Shown here: piece after piece, positions 1 to 9,097 of the stretch
How positions within the stretch are numbered: the first letter of the stretch is position 1
Layout of the letters: each line of letters starts with the position of its first letter
Assembly (NCBI GenBank): GCA_964035575.1
Contig: OZ037874.1
Coordinates: forward strand, 124,001-188,000
Reading direction: 5' to 3'
Length of the DNA stretch: 64,000 bases
From: Rhynchopus sp. YZ270_cl-10
Lineage: Eukaryota; Euglenozoa; Diplonemea; Diplonemida; Diplonemidae
Translations under genes and position numbers: made by a program
The notes under the pieces: model-generated
The model's database searches: none
What the model was told of the DNA's origin: nothing
The model's input: only the letters and a program-made list of their open reading frames with translations

Positions 1-253
1 TTAGCCCCCGGGGACTCTGTGTACGTACCACTTCCCGCCCCGCCACCACCACCTCGACCGTGTCCCCTGCACACAGGTCCACATCGCACAGTGCTGTCCC
101 CTCTGCAAGGCACGTCCCCTTCACCTGCAGTGCAGCCAAGCGGTCTGTGGGGTGGGCGGACTCAAGGCGAGCACGGAAGGAATGTACCGTGTCATCCTCG
201 TGGACGATTGCCACGTGCTCGTCACCGCTGGGCAACAGAACACGCACCTCCAT
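1..253 (-). CDS. Ubiquitin-like/Rab-like protein, copy A (5' part only)
   Basis: The gene starts with ATG at 253 and runs off the left edge of the window, so only about the first 84 codons are seen. These encode the ubiquitin-like domain (MEVRVLLPSG start) and are nearly identical to the complete copy at 2982-3923, with one fewer Val codon in the acidic GDTVEVVV stretch and a few substitutions. Identity with the other copy continues upstream to about 395, so promoter or 5' UTR sequence was duplicated too. The GTPase-like part must lie to the left, outside the window. Whether this copy is intact cannot be judged. Confidence 0.7.
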   Translation of the reverse strand, partial: MEVRVLLPSGDEHVAIVHEDDTVHSFRARLESAHPTDRLAALQVKGTCLAEGTALCDVDLCAGDTVEVVVAGREVVRTQSPRGL

Positions 254-427
254 GTGTATGTGGTGGGGTGTGGTCCCGACACTACTACGAAGCAAGTGTT
301 TGTGGGGAAGGTTGGGATGTGTATGTGCCCTATTGGGTATTGATGTGGGACAGTGGATGAAGGGAGGTGTGTGCCGTTGGCGTGGTTTTTGTGTTTTCTG
401 AAAATATTTTTACCATTCTTTTTATAG

Positions 428-528
428 GGAACTGGAAACTCCAAGAAAATGGAGTCGGCGGGCTAAAGAGAAAGTTGCCTTCCTAAACGTGTACACAACT
501 GGCAACTGGTGTTTTCTTTTTGGGGGTT
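428..528 (+). repeat. Dispersed repeat R4
   Basis: R4 reads GGAACTGGAAACTCCAAGAA, then GGAGTCGGCGGGCTAAAGAG and a CTAAACGTGTACACAACTGG block. Other copies are at 6408-6508, 32222-32405, 44752-44872 and 58066-58250; the longer ones continue into a block ending near ACCATTGTTTACCAAAATGG. This copy lies directly against a displaced piece of the ITFG1 gene. Confidence 0.7.
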
Positions 529-532
529 CTTT

Positions 533-779
533 TTATGCGTGACACCAGGCATGTTGTATGGCCTGGGCGAAGGTGACTTCGGCGACGTCGAACATCCACT
601 GGGGCAACGTCCGTTCAGCCCCAATGCGTTGAAGAAGAGACGGTTGCTCAGATGCAGCTCATTCGCAAACGCCTTCAGCGCTGTGGTGTTCGCATTGTCC
701 TTCACCACCATGACCAAGAGGTCTGCTGTGCCTTCTCCGCTCATGTCGTAGAAGAACGCCTTCTGCACAGTGTACCCTG
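533..779 (-). pseudogene. Displaced fragment of the ITFG1-like gene
   Basis: This segment matches 9827-10079, inside exon 3 of the ITFG1-like gene, almost base for base; it lacks 6 bp and has very few substitutions. It encodes the stretch from YTVQKAFFYDM to MPGVTHK and has no start codon or splice context of its own. It begins at the same base (ATGCGTGACACC on the plus strand) as the shorter scrap at 4434-4503, so one copying event probably predates the segmental duplication. High identity suggests it is recent. Confidence 0.85.
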
Positions 780-1109
780 AAAAAAACATGTAAGGCGAGG
801 AGCGGAAACCCATACAAGCCCATTTTCGGGGTGCTAAAAACTACTCCACACCTCAGGCGAAATGAGTCAAATGCGAGGTTGTGATATACTGCTAACGAGA
901 TTTTGGCTTGCTTATTTTTGCTTCTGCGCTTCTCTGCTTATTTGTGCTTATTCAGTCAAGTTAAATGGCTGGGACGAGAAATATAAAGCGCTCGTACTAT
1001 CTACCACGACGCTGGACACAGTGGCCTGAGGTGGCGTCAGTGCACTGAGCTTCAAGTCTGCTCAGGTGCTGTACAGATCGTGAAGTGACGGCTGCTACCG
1101 TGGACGACG

Positions 1110-2715
1110 CTACCTCTGTGTTCTGTTCTTCTTTCCCTTGGCAGTTACTTGCTTTTTCCCCCCTGCACCGTGCTTGAGGAGAACGCGCACCACACCTGCA
1201 TGTTGTTCCTGCCTCGCATAGTGCAACGCAGTGCGGCCCAATATATTTCTGTGTCTCACATCCACCTCCCGCAAGCCAACAAGATAGCGCACAGTCTCGG
1301 TGTGCCCATTCTGCGCCGCTATGCTGAGACATGTGCGACCCTGGTCGTCTACCTCACACACGTCCGCACCTGCTTCCACCAACATCTGCACAATTTCGTG
1401 TGCCCCACCCTGACAAGCACAGTGAAGGGGTGTGCTTCCTATGATGTTCCTCGCCTCGATGTCTGCCCCTGCATCAATGAGCACCTGCGCAACGTCAGAG
1501 CGGTTAGCGAACGCGGTGCAGTGCAGTGAAGTGAAGCCCTGGTGACTTGGCTGATTCACGTCCACCTCAGGTACGCACAGAAGAGTACGCACAGTCTCGG
1601 TGTGTCCATCTAAAGCCGCAAGGGTAATACATGCGCGTCCTTTGTTGTCTGCGACACACACTCCCGCACCTGCTTTGAGCAACAGCTCCACAGACCTCAG
1701 GTTCCCATGCCAGCTCGCCACGAGGAGTGGCGACATTCCGTTGTTGTTCGTTGCCTCGATATCTGCCCCTGCATCAATGAGCACCTCCAGCACATCTGCA
1801 TGCCTTTCAGCTGCCACGAACATCGCAGCGGGTTTGCAGATGTGACTCATGTCGACCCGTCAAGCCCACAAGATAACGCACAGTCTCAGTGTGTCCACAG
1901 CCTGTAGCATAAGTAAGACATGTCTGCCCTTTTTTGTCTGCGGCACGTACTCTCGCACCTGCTTCCACCAACATCTTCACAATCGTAAGTTCCCCAGTGC
2001 AACAAGAAAACATTAGAGGTGTACGGAAGTCTTTGTCCCTTGTCTCGATGTCTGCCCCTGCATCAATGAGCACCCCCACCACATCTGCATGATTATGAAG
2101 TACTGCGTAATGCAATGCAGAGAGGTGGTCATCACTTTTGTGATGCATTAGGTTCAACGCAGTGTGACCCGTAATATTTCTGTGGTTCACATCCACAAGA
2201 TAGCGCACAGTCTCGGTGTGTCCATGATACGCCGCCAGGATAAGACATGTGGCTCCTTTGTCGTTTGTAGCACACACTGCCGCACCTGCTTCCACCAACA
2301 TCTTCACAGTTGCGAACTTGCCTGACAGGCTTGCCCTGAGCAGAGGCGTACATTCGCCCCTATCCTTTATCTCGATGTCTGCCCCTGCATCAATGAGCAC
2401 CTGACACACTGCAGGGTCCGCCCACATCGCTGGACAGAAACCAGGTGTGTCACTGACTTCCTTGTACCCGTGAGGGACAAACGCGACCTTGCTGCAGACT
2501 GACTTCCAATGCTGCAAGAGGACCTTCGTGCACGCAGTGTGGCCTGCGTGGACACACTCACTCAGCAAGATCCCAAAGCCCACCTGCGTTGTCTCAACAA
2601 ACGGAAGACACTGTGCGAGGCTTTTGTGGTGGTTCCCTCTGCATGCCTCGTGTGCAGCATCGAAGAACTTCGACGCCTTCTTGTCAGGTGCGCTGCCTGC
2701 GTGTCTCTTTGGCAT
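1110..2715 (-). pseudogene. Ankyrin-repeat gene, copy A (frameshifted)
   Basis: Reading starts at ATG 2715 (MPKRHAGSAPDKKASKFF) and stays open to about 1807; a second frame, open from 1850 to the stop at 1110, continues the same repeats. Compared with the intact copy at 4511-6139, the DNA just left of 1870 lacks 2 bp and then 12 bp, which shifts the frame inside an ankyrin repeat. Ankyrin consensus blocks (DAGADIEA, TPLLxA, GHTETVRYL) are clear on both sides. Ankyrin repeats are protein-binding scaffolds. It is a recent pseudogene, or possibly two shorter products; an intron across so small a difference is unlikely. Confidence 0.75.
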
Positions 2716-2981
2716 GGTTTTTGAAGCTGTTGATATTCAATGTTGTGTCTTGCATGCTGTTTCTTTTTGTGGAGTTATGTGGTGAGTGGTGGGTGTCCCT
2801 GAACTGCCTCCCCCCTGGCAAGCACAACCACAGCCACAAACTGCTGGTGTGAAGTTTCCTTCCTGAGAGTAGCGGTTGCTCTTGCCCCGTATTTGTATTA
2901 TTTTTTCGATGATCAGTTTGGCTTAGTGTAGTTGCCATTCAGACAGTCTTCACTATCTAAGAAAACTTTGCACCGTTGCTG

Positions 2982-3923
2982 TCAGCACACACAGCACCGA
3001 TGGAGGAACGACTTCACGCGTCTGGGTGGGTCATCCTCGAATGGTTGAATAGGTTCTTTGAACAGCTGTCTCGAGACCGCAAGCTCTATTCCCTGCAGAA
3101 AAGAAGAATGGTTTAAACAAAAGAAGAGTTTGTAAGATGGACCTAAGCCTCTCGTGCTTAGTCACCTAAAAATGGTGGATGTTAAACTAACAAAGGGTCT
3201 TAAGAGGAGGAGGCGTTGGTGCCATACCATAAGAAAGGCCTCGTCTATGAACTGCCCTGTGCCAGAGTCGACCTCGATGTGCAGCATGCCGTGCCTCTCT
3301 GCTGCCTCCGCCCCCGCTGCACGCGACAGCATACGTGCGGGGCTGTGCATGTTGTCGCCCACCAGGACAGCTACACACGGCTGCGCACGGGCTGCGACCA
3401 TGAGGGCCTCTATTTGCGCAAGACTCTCCACACTGGTGACGGCGTACGTACAGATGAGCACACCCACATCCTGCAGGATCGCTTTTATCGTGGAACCATG
3501 TGCTCTGGGCAGAGCCCACAGGTCCAGCGTCAGCGCCACACCACCTACGTCAACGTGCATAAGGTGAAAATTGAACCCCGGCAGCAAATGCTCCTTGCGG
3601 ATAAAGCTGGCGTACACCTCACAGCCTCCTCCGGCATGCGCCATGGTGACAATCTTCAGCTGCTTCGTTAGCCCCCGGGGACTCTGTGTGCGCACCACCT
3701 CCCGCCCTGCCACCACCACCACCTCGACCGTGTCCCCTGCACACAGGTCCACATCGCACAGTGCTGTCCCCTCTGCAAGGCACGTCCCCTTCACCTGCAG
3801 TGCAGCGAAACGGTCTGTGGGGTGGGCGGACTCAAGGCGAGCACGGAAGGAATGTACCGTGTCATCCTCGTGGACGATTGCCACGTGCTCGTCACCGCTG
3901 GGCAACAGAACACGCACCTCCAT
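2982..3923 (-). CDS. Ubiquitin-like domain fused to a degenerate Rab-like GTPase, copy B
   Basis: Two exons: 3923-3228 and 3092-2982, joined by GTATGG...CTGCAG, giving 268 residues. Residues 1-72 look like a ubiquitin-like beta-grasp domain. Residues 87-245 follow the Ras/Rab fold order: a beta strand QLKIV, an LDLW strand, a VSSVESL-like helix start (VTSVESLAQIEAL), LVGDN, and EVDSGTGQFIDEAF. The guanine-binding motifs are broken: the P-loop (MAHAGGGCEVY) lacks GKS/T, DxxG is LPRAHG and NKxD is GDNM. The protein ends HRCCVC, a double-cysteine tail like Rab geranylgeranylation sites. I infer a membrane-anchored pseudo-GTPase. The intron carries repeat R1. A second copy begins at 253. Confidence 0.8.
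3128..3170 (+). repeat. Dispersed repeat R1 (in intron)
   Basis: R1 consensus: GTTTATAAGATGA, then CCTAAGCCTCTCTGTGCTTA, then GTCACCTT. Further copies lie at 30994-31036, 32494-32540, 36533-36576 (reverse) and 45233-45272. Confidence 0.7.
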
Positions 3924-4510
3924 GTGTATGTGGTGGGGTGTGGTCCCGGCACTACTACGAAGCAAGTGTTTGTGGGGAAGGTTGGGATGTGTGTGTGCCC
4001 TGTTGGGTATGTGGGACAGTGGAATGAAGGAAGGTGTGCCGTTGGGTTCTCGGTGTTCTCCACAAAAATCTCCATACAGCATCCTTCGCGAGGTCGTTAG
4101 CGCCTCCGTGGGCTAACGACTTTTTGGTAATTTTGAGTTCTGGGGGGGATGGGGTACAACCAACTTAGTTGGGTGGGTACAGCCTTCACAGGTGCGTCCC
4201 AACATTAGCAATACAAATCAATAGTTGGTGTGAACATATGAAGCAGCATCGTATACACGGGCTGCAATTGGTGCACGGTGGACTCTTTTTGAAAGGGCAA
4301 CTTAAAAAGAGGTCCAACGAGAGGGAGCTCCGACTCCCCCTTTAGTACCGTAAACCATAAACCTGAGGATCTCGACTCCCCCGTTCACTCCCGAAAGGGG
4401 GAGTTGATACTCTCCCTTTTTGGGGAGTTCTTTTTATGCGTGACACCAGGCATGTTGCCGCCGTATGGCCTGGGTGAAGGAGACTTCGGCGACGTCGAAC
4501 ATGAACGACG
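3924..4510. other. Gene-free stretch with duplicated upstream sequence
   Basis: To about 4060 it matches the region upstream of copy A. After that come GACTCCCCC-type inverted bits (4325-4425) and the ITFG1 scrap. Confidence 0.6.
4434..4503 (-). pseudogene. Short ITFG1-like gene scrap joined to ankyrin gene B 3' end
   Basis: Seventy bases match the ITFG1-like gene from 9827 and break off at GTCGAACAT, where sequence equivalent to the 3' end of ankyrin gene A follows at once. Compared with 533-1109, a deletion of about 0.5 kb has joined the scrap to the ankyrin gene. Confidence 0.8.
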
Positions 4511-6139
4511 CTACCTCTGTGTTCTGTTCTTCTTTCCCTTTGCAGTTACTTGCTTTTTTCCCCCTGCACCGTGCTTGAGGAGAACGCGCACCACACCTGC
4601 ATGTTGTTCCTGCCTCGCATAGTGCAACGCAGTGCGGCCCCGTAGATTTCTGTGTCTCACATCCACCTCCCGCAAGCCTACAAGATAGCGCACAGTCTCG
4701 GTGTGACCATAGTACGCCGCTATGCTGAGACATGTGCGACCCTGGTCGTCTACGTCACGCACGTTCGCACCTGCTTCCACCAACATCTGCGAATTTTCGA
4801 GTGCCCCACCCTGACAAGCACAGTGAAGGGGTGTGCTTCCTCTCCTAGTCCTTGCCTCGATGTCTGCCCCTGCATCAATGAGCACCTGCGCAACGTCAGA
4901 GTGGTTAGTGAACGCGGTGCAGTGCAGTGGAGTGAAGCCCTGGTGATTTGACTGATTCACGTCCACCTCAGGCATGCACAGAAGAGTACGCACAGTCTCG
5001 GTGTGTCCCCCTAAAGCCGCAATGGTAAAACACGTGTCTCCTTTGTTGTCTGCGACACACACTCCCGCACCTGCTTTGAGCAACAGTTCCACAGACCTCA
5101 GGTTCCCATGCTCGCTCGCCACGAGGAGTGGCGACATTCCGATGTTGTTTGTTGCCTCGATATCTGCCCCTGCATCAATGAGCACCTCCAGCACATCTGC
5201 ATGCTTTTCAGCTGCCACGAACACCGCAGTGTAGCCAAAATCGGTGTGAGCCATGTGACTCATGTCGACCGCCGGCAAGCCCACAAGATAGCGCACAGTC
5301 TCGGTGTGTCCGTAGGCTGTAGCATAAATAAGAGATGTGTGTCCTTTTTTGTCTGCGGCACGTACTCTCGCACCTGCTTCCACCAACATCTTCACAATCG
5401 TAAGTTCCCCAGTGCAACAAGAAAACATTAGAGGTGTACGGAAGTCTTTGTCCCTTGCCTCGATGTCTGCCCCAGCATCAATGAGCACCCCCACCACATC
5501 TGCATGATTTAGATCTACTGCGTAATGCAATGCAGAGAGGTGGTCATCACTTTTGTGATGCAGTAGGTTCAACGCAGTGTGACCCCAATATTTCGCAATA
5601 TTTCTGTGGTTCACATCCACAAGATAGCGCACAGTCTCGGTGTGTCCATGATACGCCGCCAGGATAAGACATGTGGCTCCTTTGTCGTTTGTAGCACACA
5701 CTGCCGCACCTGCTTCCACCAACATCTTCATAATCGTGAGTTTCCCATACGAGCAAGCATAGAGGAGAGGTGTACAAGAGCCCTTGTCCCTTGTCTCGAT
5801 GTCTGTCCCTGCATCAATGAGCACCTGACACACTGCAGGGTCCGCCCACATAGCTGGGCAGGGAAGAGGTGCCTGACTGTCTACCTGGTGCTCGTATGGG
5901 ACAAACGCGACCTTGCTGCAGACTGACTTCCAATGCTGCAAGAGGACCTCCGTGCACGCAGAGTGGCCTGCGTGGACACACTCACTCAGCAAGATTCCAA
6001 AGCCCCTCTGCGTTGTCTCAAAACGCGGAAGATGCCGTGCGAGGCTTTTGTGGTGGTTCGTTCTGCATGCCTCGTGTGCAGCATCGAAGAACTTCGACGC
6101 CTTCTTGTCAGGTGTACTGCCTGCGTGTCTCTTTGGCAT
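4511..6139 (-). CDS. Ankyrin-repeat protein, copy B (intact)
   Basis: One uninterrupted frame of 542 codons from ATG 6139 to the stop at 4511. The first ~110 residues (MPKRHAGSTPDKKASKFF) have no recognised domain; the rest is a run of ankyrin repeats with near-identical units ending HTETVRYLVGL or VLIDAGADIEARD. The tail KKQVTAKGKKNRTQR is basic. No signal peptide or membrane segment is visible, so a soluble scaffold is likely; the partner is unknown. A likely splice acceptor (TATCAACAG) lies 11 bases before the ATG. It is the undamaged twin of the gene at 1110-2715. Confidence 0.85.
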   Translation of the reverse strand: MPKRHAGSTPDKKASKFFDAAHEACRTNHHKSLARHLPRFETTQRGFGILLSECVHAGHSACTEVLLQHWKSVCSKVAFVPYEHQVDSQAPLPCPAMWADPAVCQVLIDAGTDIETRDKGSCTPLLYACSYGKLTIMKMLVEAGAAVCATNDKGATCLILAAYHGHTETVRYLVDVNHRNIAKYWGHTALNLLHHKSDDHLSALHYAVDLNHADVVGVLIDAGADIEARDKDFRTPLMFSCCTGELTIVKMLVEAGARVRAADKKGHTSLIYATAYGHTETVRYLVGLPAVDMSHMAHTDFGYTAVFVAAEKHADVLEVLIDAGADIEATNNIGMSPLLVASEHGNLRSVELLLKAGAGVCVADNKGDTCFTIAALGGHTETVRTLLCMPEVDVNQSNHQGFTPLHCTAFTNHSDVAQVLIDAGADIEARTRRGSTPLHCACQGGALENSQMLVEAGANVRDVDDQGRTCLSIAAYYGHTETVRYLVGLREVDVRHRNLRGRTALHYARQEQHAGVVRVLLKHGAGGKKQVTAKGKKNRTQR

Positions 6140-6651
6140 GGTTTTTGACGCTGTTGATATTCAATGATGTGTATGTTATGCTGTTTCTTTTTGTGGATGT
6201 TGTGAGGTGAGTGGTGGGTGTCCCGAACTGACTCCCCCCTGGCAAGCACAACCACAGCCACAAACTGCTGGTGTGAAGTTTCCTTCCTGAGAGTAGCGGT
6301 ACTCTGCCTGAAGACAAGGAGATGAGGGGACAAATACAAAAGGCATCAGACTTCTGTCTGTGCGAGAATGGGGTATATGCATTGTTTCCCCCATTTGAAG
6401 TAGGTAATAGGAAACTGGAAGCTCCAAGAAAATGGAGTCGGCGGGCTAAAGAGGAAGCTGCCTTCCTAAACCTAAACGTGTACACAACTGGCAACTGGCG
6501 TTTTCTTTTTGGGGGTTCTTTTTCGTTTTTTTTTTTTTTTCCCGAGGCCATCAGGCCCTCTGCGCGCTCCGTCCACAACGACACGCACTACTAACAACAA
6601 TACACCACATTGCACACAGCACCTTCAAAACGTCACCAAAGGTCGCCACAC
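6140..6651. other. Gene-free stretch
   Basis: It starts with ~80 bp shared with 2795-2880 (upstream of ankyrin A), followed by an R4 copy and a poly-T tract. Confidence 0.6.
6408..6508 (+). repeat. Dispersed repeat R4
   Basis: Close copy of 428-528, up to the GGGGGTTCTTTTT end. Confidence 0.7.
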
Positions 6652-7223
6652 TCACTTTTTTTGTTGCGAACCCAAATGCCCCAATTCTTTTGCCCCTAAT
6701 GCGAATAATCTGATATATTTGTTCGCGCAGTGATCGATGCAGGTGATCTGTGTATGATGTATATGAATATGTATGGGGTGTATGACAACAAAGGAGATGA
6801 TGACGAACACGAGACGAACGTTCTCCCCCATAAAGTAGAAGTAGTCTAGCAAAGGCAGATCCGCAAACCCTCCGTGGGAAGCATTACCTTATCACGTACA
6901 CCGACAGTGAAGTAAATGACTAGACATGGTTTTACTGGTACCACCGTGGTAAGCCAACAGTGAAAAACCACAAAAGTACAGACCACAAGTAAAGTCTTTC
7001 ACTCCACAGTGTATACTATAGAGAAGTAAGAAGCTTCTACGGTGGCCAGCATAAGGTGGCTGTACCACTCTGGGTCCACAGTGTGCAACAGAAGGCATAC
7101 CTCGTCCCCAGTCAGGTCTTTCTGCGAGCCCGGTGTCTTCACGCACTGCGCGAAGCATGTCTCCTGCATGTGTACGCTTAACGCCTCCACGTATTCACTC
7201 TCCATTTTCATCCCCAACTCCAT
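6652..7223 (-). CDS. Small Tim chaperone (Tim8/9/10/13 family)
   Basis: Two exons, 7223-7101 and 6747-6652, joined by GTATGC...ACAG, give 72 residues. The protein has the twin CX3C motif that defines small Tims: CFAQC at 23-27 and CIDHC at 44-48, 16 residues apart, with the typical VKTPGS turn after the first. Known small Tims form hexamers in the mitochondrial intermembrane space and escort membrane proteins between the TOM and TIM complexes; the cysteines form two disulfides through the Mia40-type pathway. The intron falls between the two motifs, so unspliced reading gives a protein lacking the second CX3C. Subtype cannot be decided. A pyrimidine/CA tract ending CACAG precedes the ATG. Confidence 0.88.
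6905..7008. repeat. Foldback repeat R6 (in small Tim intron)
   Basis: R6 copies have inverted ends near GTGAAGGAAATGACTT and an inner TGTGGTTTTA / AAAACCACA hairpin. Other copies: 9366-9488, 30360-30452 and 57705-57829. This copy is diverged. Confidence 0.6.
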
Positions 7224-9097
7224 TGTAAGGGTTTTGTGCTGTGTGTGTGTGTGTGTTCTGGTTGTGGTGGTGTTGTGTTGTTGTTGTCGTGGTTATCCAG
7301 GTGGGTTCTGACTCGAAAAAAAAGGAGCAAAAATAAAATGTCACCCCCAAAAGGGCGTGTGCTTTGTTTTTTTTGAAAACTTGGAAAAATCACGTGTCGC
7401 AACAGAATATATCCACGCCACGCCTTTTTTTCTTTGTGGGCTAGGGAACAAAACCTTTCGGGGGCAAAATTTCATGGAAAACACACAAAACACACAAAAA
7501 AACAAAAGAGAAGAAAGAAAAAATCAAGAGTATTTCGAGAAAGCCCACCTACGGCGCTGCCACCACCTGATACGTGTCAATGTGCGTTTCCAACCACCAC
7601 CACCTCCTCCTCCCCCCACCCCGTTGTGCAGCCAGCATTTCGTACACGCACACTGGTGAGAAATGTGTCTGGCTTTTTGCAAAAAAAAAAAACAAAAAAA
7701 AACAAAAAACAAACAAACAAACCAGAAAAGCTTATAAGATGACCCATTCGCCACTCCCTCTTGGACACCTTAAAATAGAAAATCAGGTATAAAACACACG
7801 CTTAGTAGATCTCTTGCATACCACGTGGAACTTTGACGGCCGAACATACTTTTTTTTTTGTAAGATGAACGGAAGCCTTTGTTGTGCTTTAGCTTTTGGG
7901 AAAAGAGAAGTCAACACAACCAATGCGAATTACAATAGTATTGAAGTGAATCAGGTAGAGACTGTGCACAAACCTTGCTTAGGGTCTGAGGTTCGCGTGA
8001 GTCACCTTAAAATCAGATTGCAAATGAAAATATTGGGCAGACCTGCGGCAGGGGGAGGGTCGGGGAAATCACTCTCAGGATACCCAAACAAAAAGTTGAG
8101 TTGAAAAACAAAAACCCTCTCGTGGACAGTGTACCTTTTGGTATGACCGGCTGTACTGGGGGGTGGACACCCAAACCATGCAGTCCTACATCCATTTCGT
8201 GGTTTACAACATCTCCAAAAAAAAATACTGAATCCAGGCAGAAAATGGAAACAAAACACATCAAGCATTATTCGCTCTAAGGGCGAAGCCAACCCCCATA
8301 ACTGCTGTCAAACACACACAACACACAATATCTTTGCAGAAAGCATAGCCCACCTGATACCCACCTAACGAAAGGGGGCGCAAAAAAAGATTGAAAAAAA
8401 GCACGGATGGGAACTAATAACAGAAATGTGCGTCGTGTATAAGCTGAGGGCAATATTGGAATAACTGTCTCAGATGCACCCACACAACAAAAAAATGCAT
8501 CATATGTGAGTAAAGAAACACATCAGATGTTGTGGTTTTATTGGTGGGGATCGAGAGCAGGGAACAATGTAGCTTTGTTAGCAAGGAAGAAGAACTCTTG
8601 GTAGTGAATCACGACAAAGTTGCGAAACTAAATAAAAAAGGGTGAGTTGTAAATCGATGGTGGTTCTTTTCTGAGGTACTTTCGCGCTTCACTGTAGGTG
8701 AATGAGGCCTCACTGTCGTATGGTCCTGAAAAACAAAATAAAAAAACAAAAAATAAAAACACAAAAGATCACTCTGCGTGTTTGTTGAGTCACCTCATAA
8801 GATCCCCTCTCCCCACCCCCAACCCCAAAAACCCACATAATACGAAGCATCTTTGCACAGATTGCACAAAATTGTTTGTTACTATTTTTTTTCTTTTTGC
8901 TTTTTTGGTTTTTTTCTGTCGACACTCACCTGAGTACCCACCTTTTGTGGGATAATTTTATTTTTTCTTTTTTGTATCAGAAACAGGGGGTTTTCCCCAT
9001 CTTTTTTGAATACGCACACGAGGCAATGAATGTTCTTCTTTAAGGAACGACTCGCCTCTGCTTGGAAGCATATCCACACTGCGTACCCCTCCTCACT
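7224..9097. other. Gene-free stretch
   Basis: A/T homopolymer runs, a CA/GT tract near 7240 and an R2 copy. No reading frame here shows family features or splice context. Confidence 0.6.
8104..8215 (+). repeat. Dispersed repeat R2
   Basis: R2 contains GACAGTGTACCTTTTGGTAT, a GGGGTGGACACCCAAACCAT hairpin, and an end near TTTACATCTGATAA. Other copies: 19500-19592, 40206-40320, 46815-46920, 59755-59835; partial ones at 25262-25330, 42268-42312 and 56868-56930. Confidence 0.7.

Larger units (their letters stand above)
254..1109. other. Gene-free stretch between copy A and ankyrin gene A
   Basis: It holds the upstream duplicated sequence (to about 395), a copy of repeat R4 (428-528), an ITFG1 gene scrap (533-779) and about 330 bp with no recognised gene. 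Confidence 0.6.
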
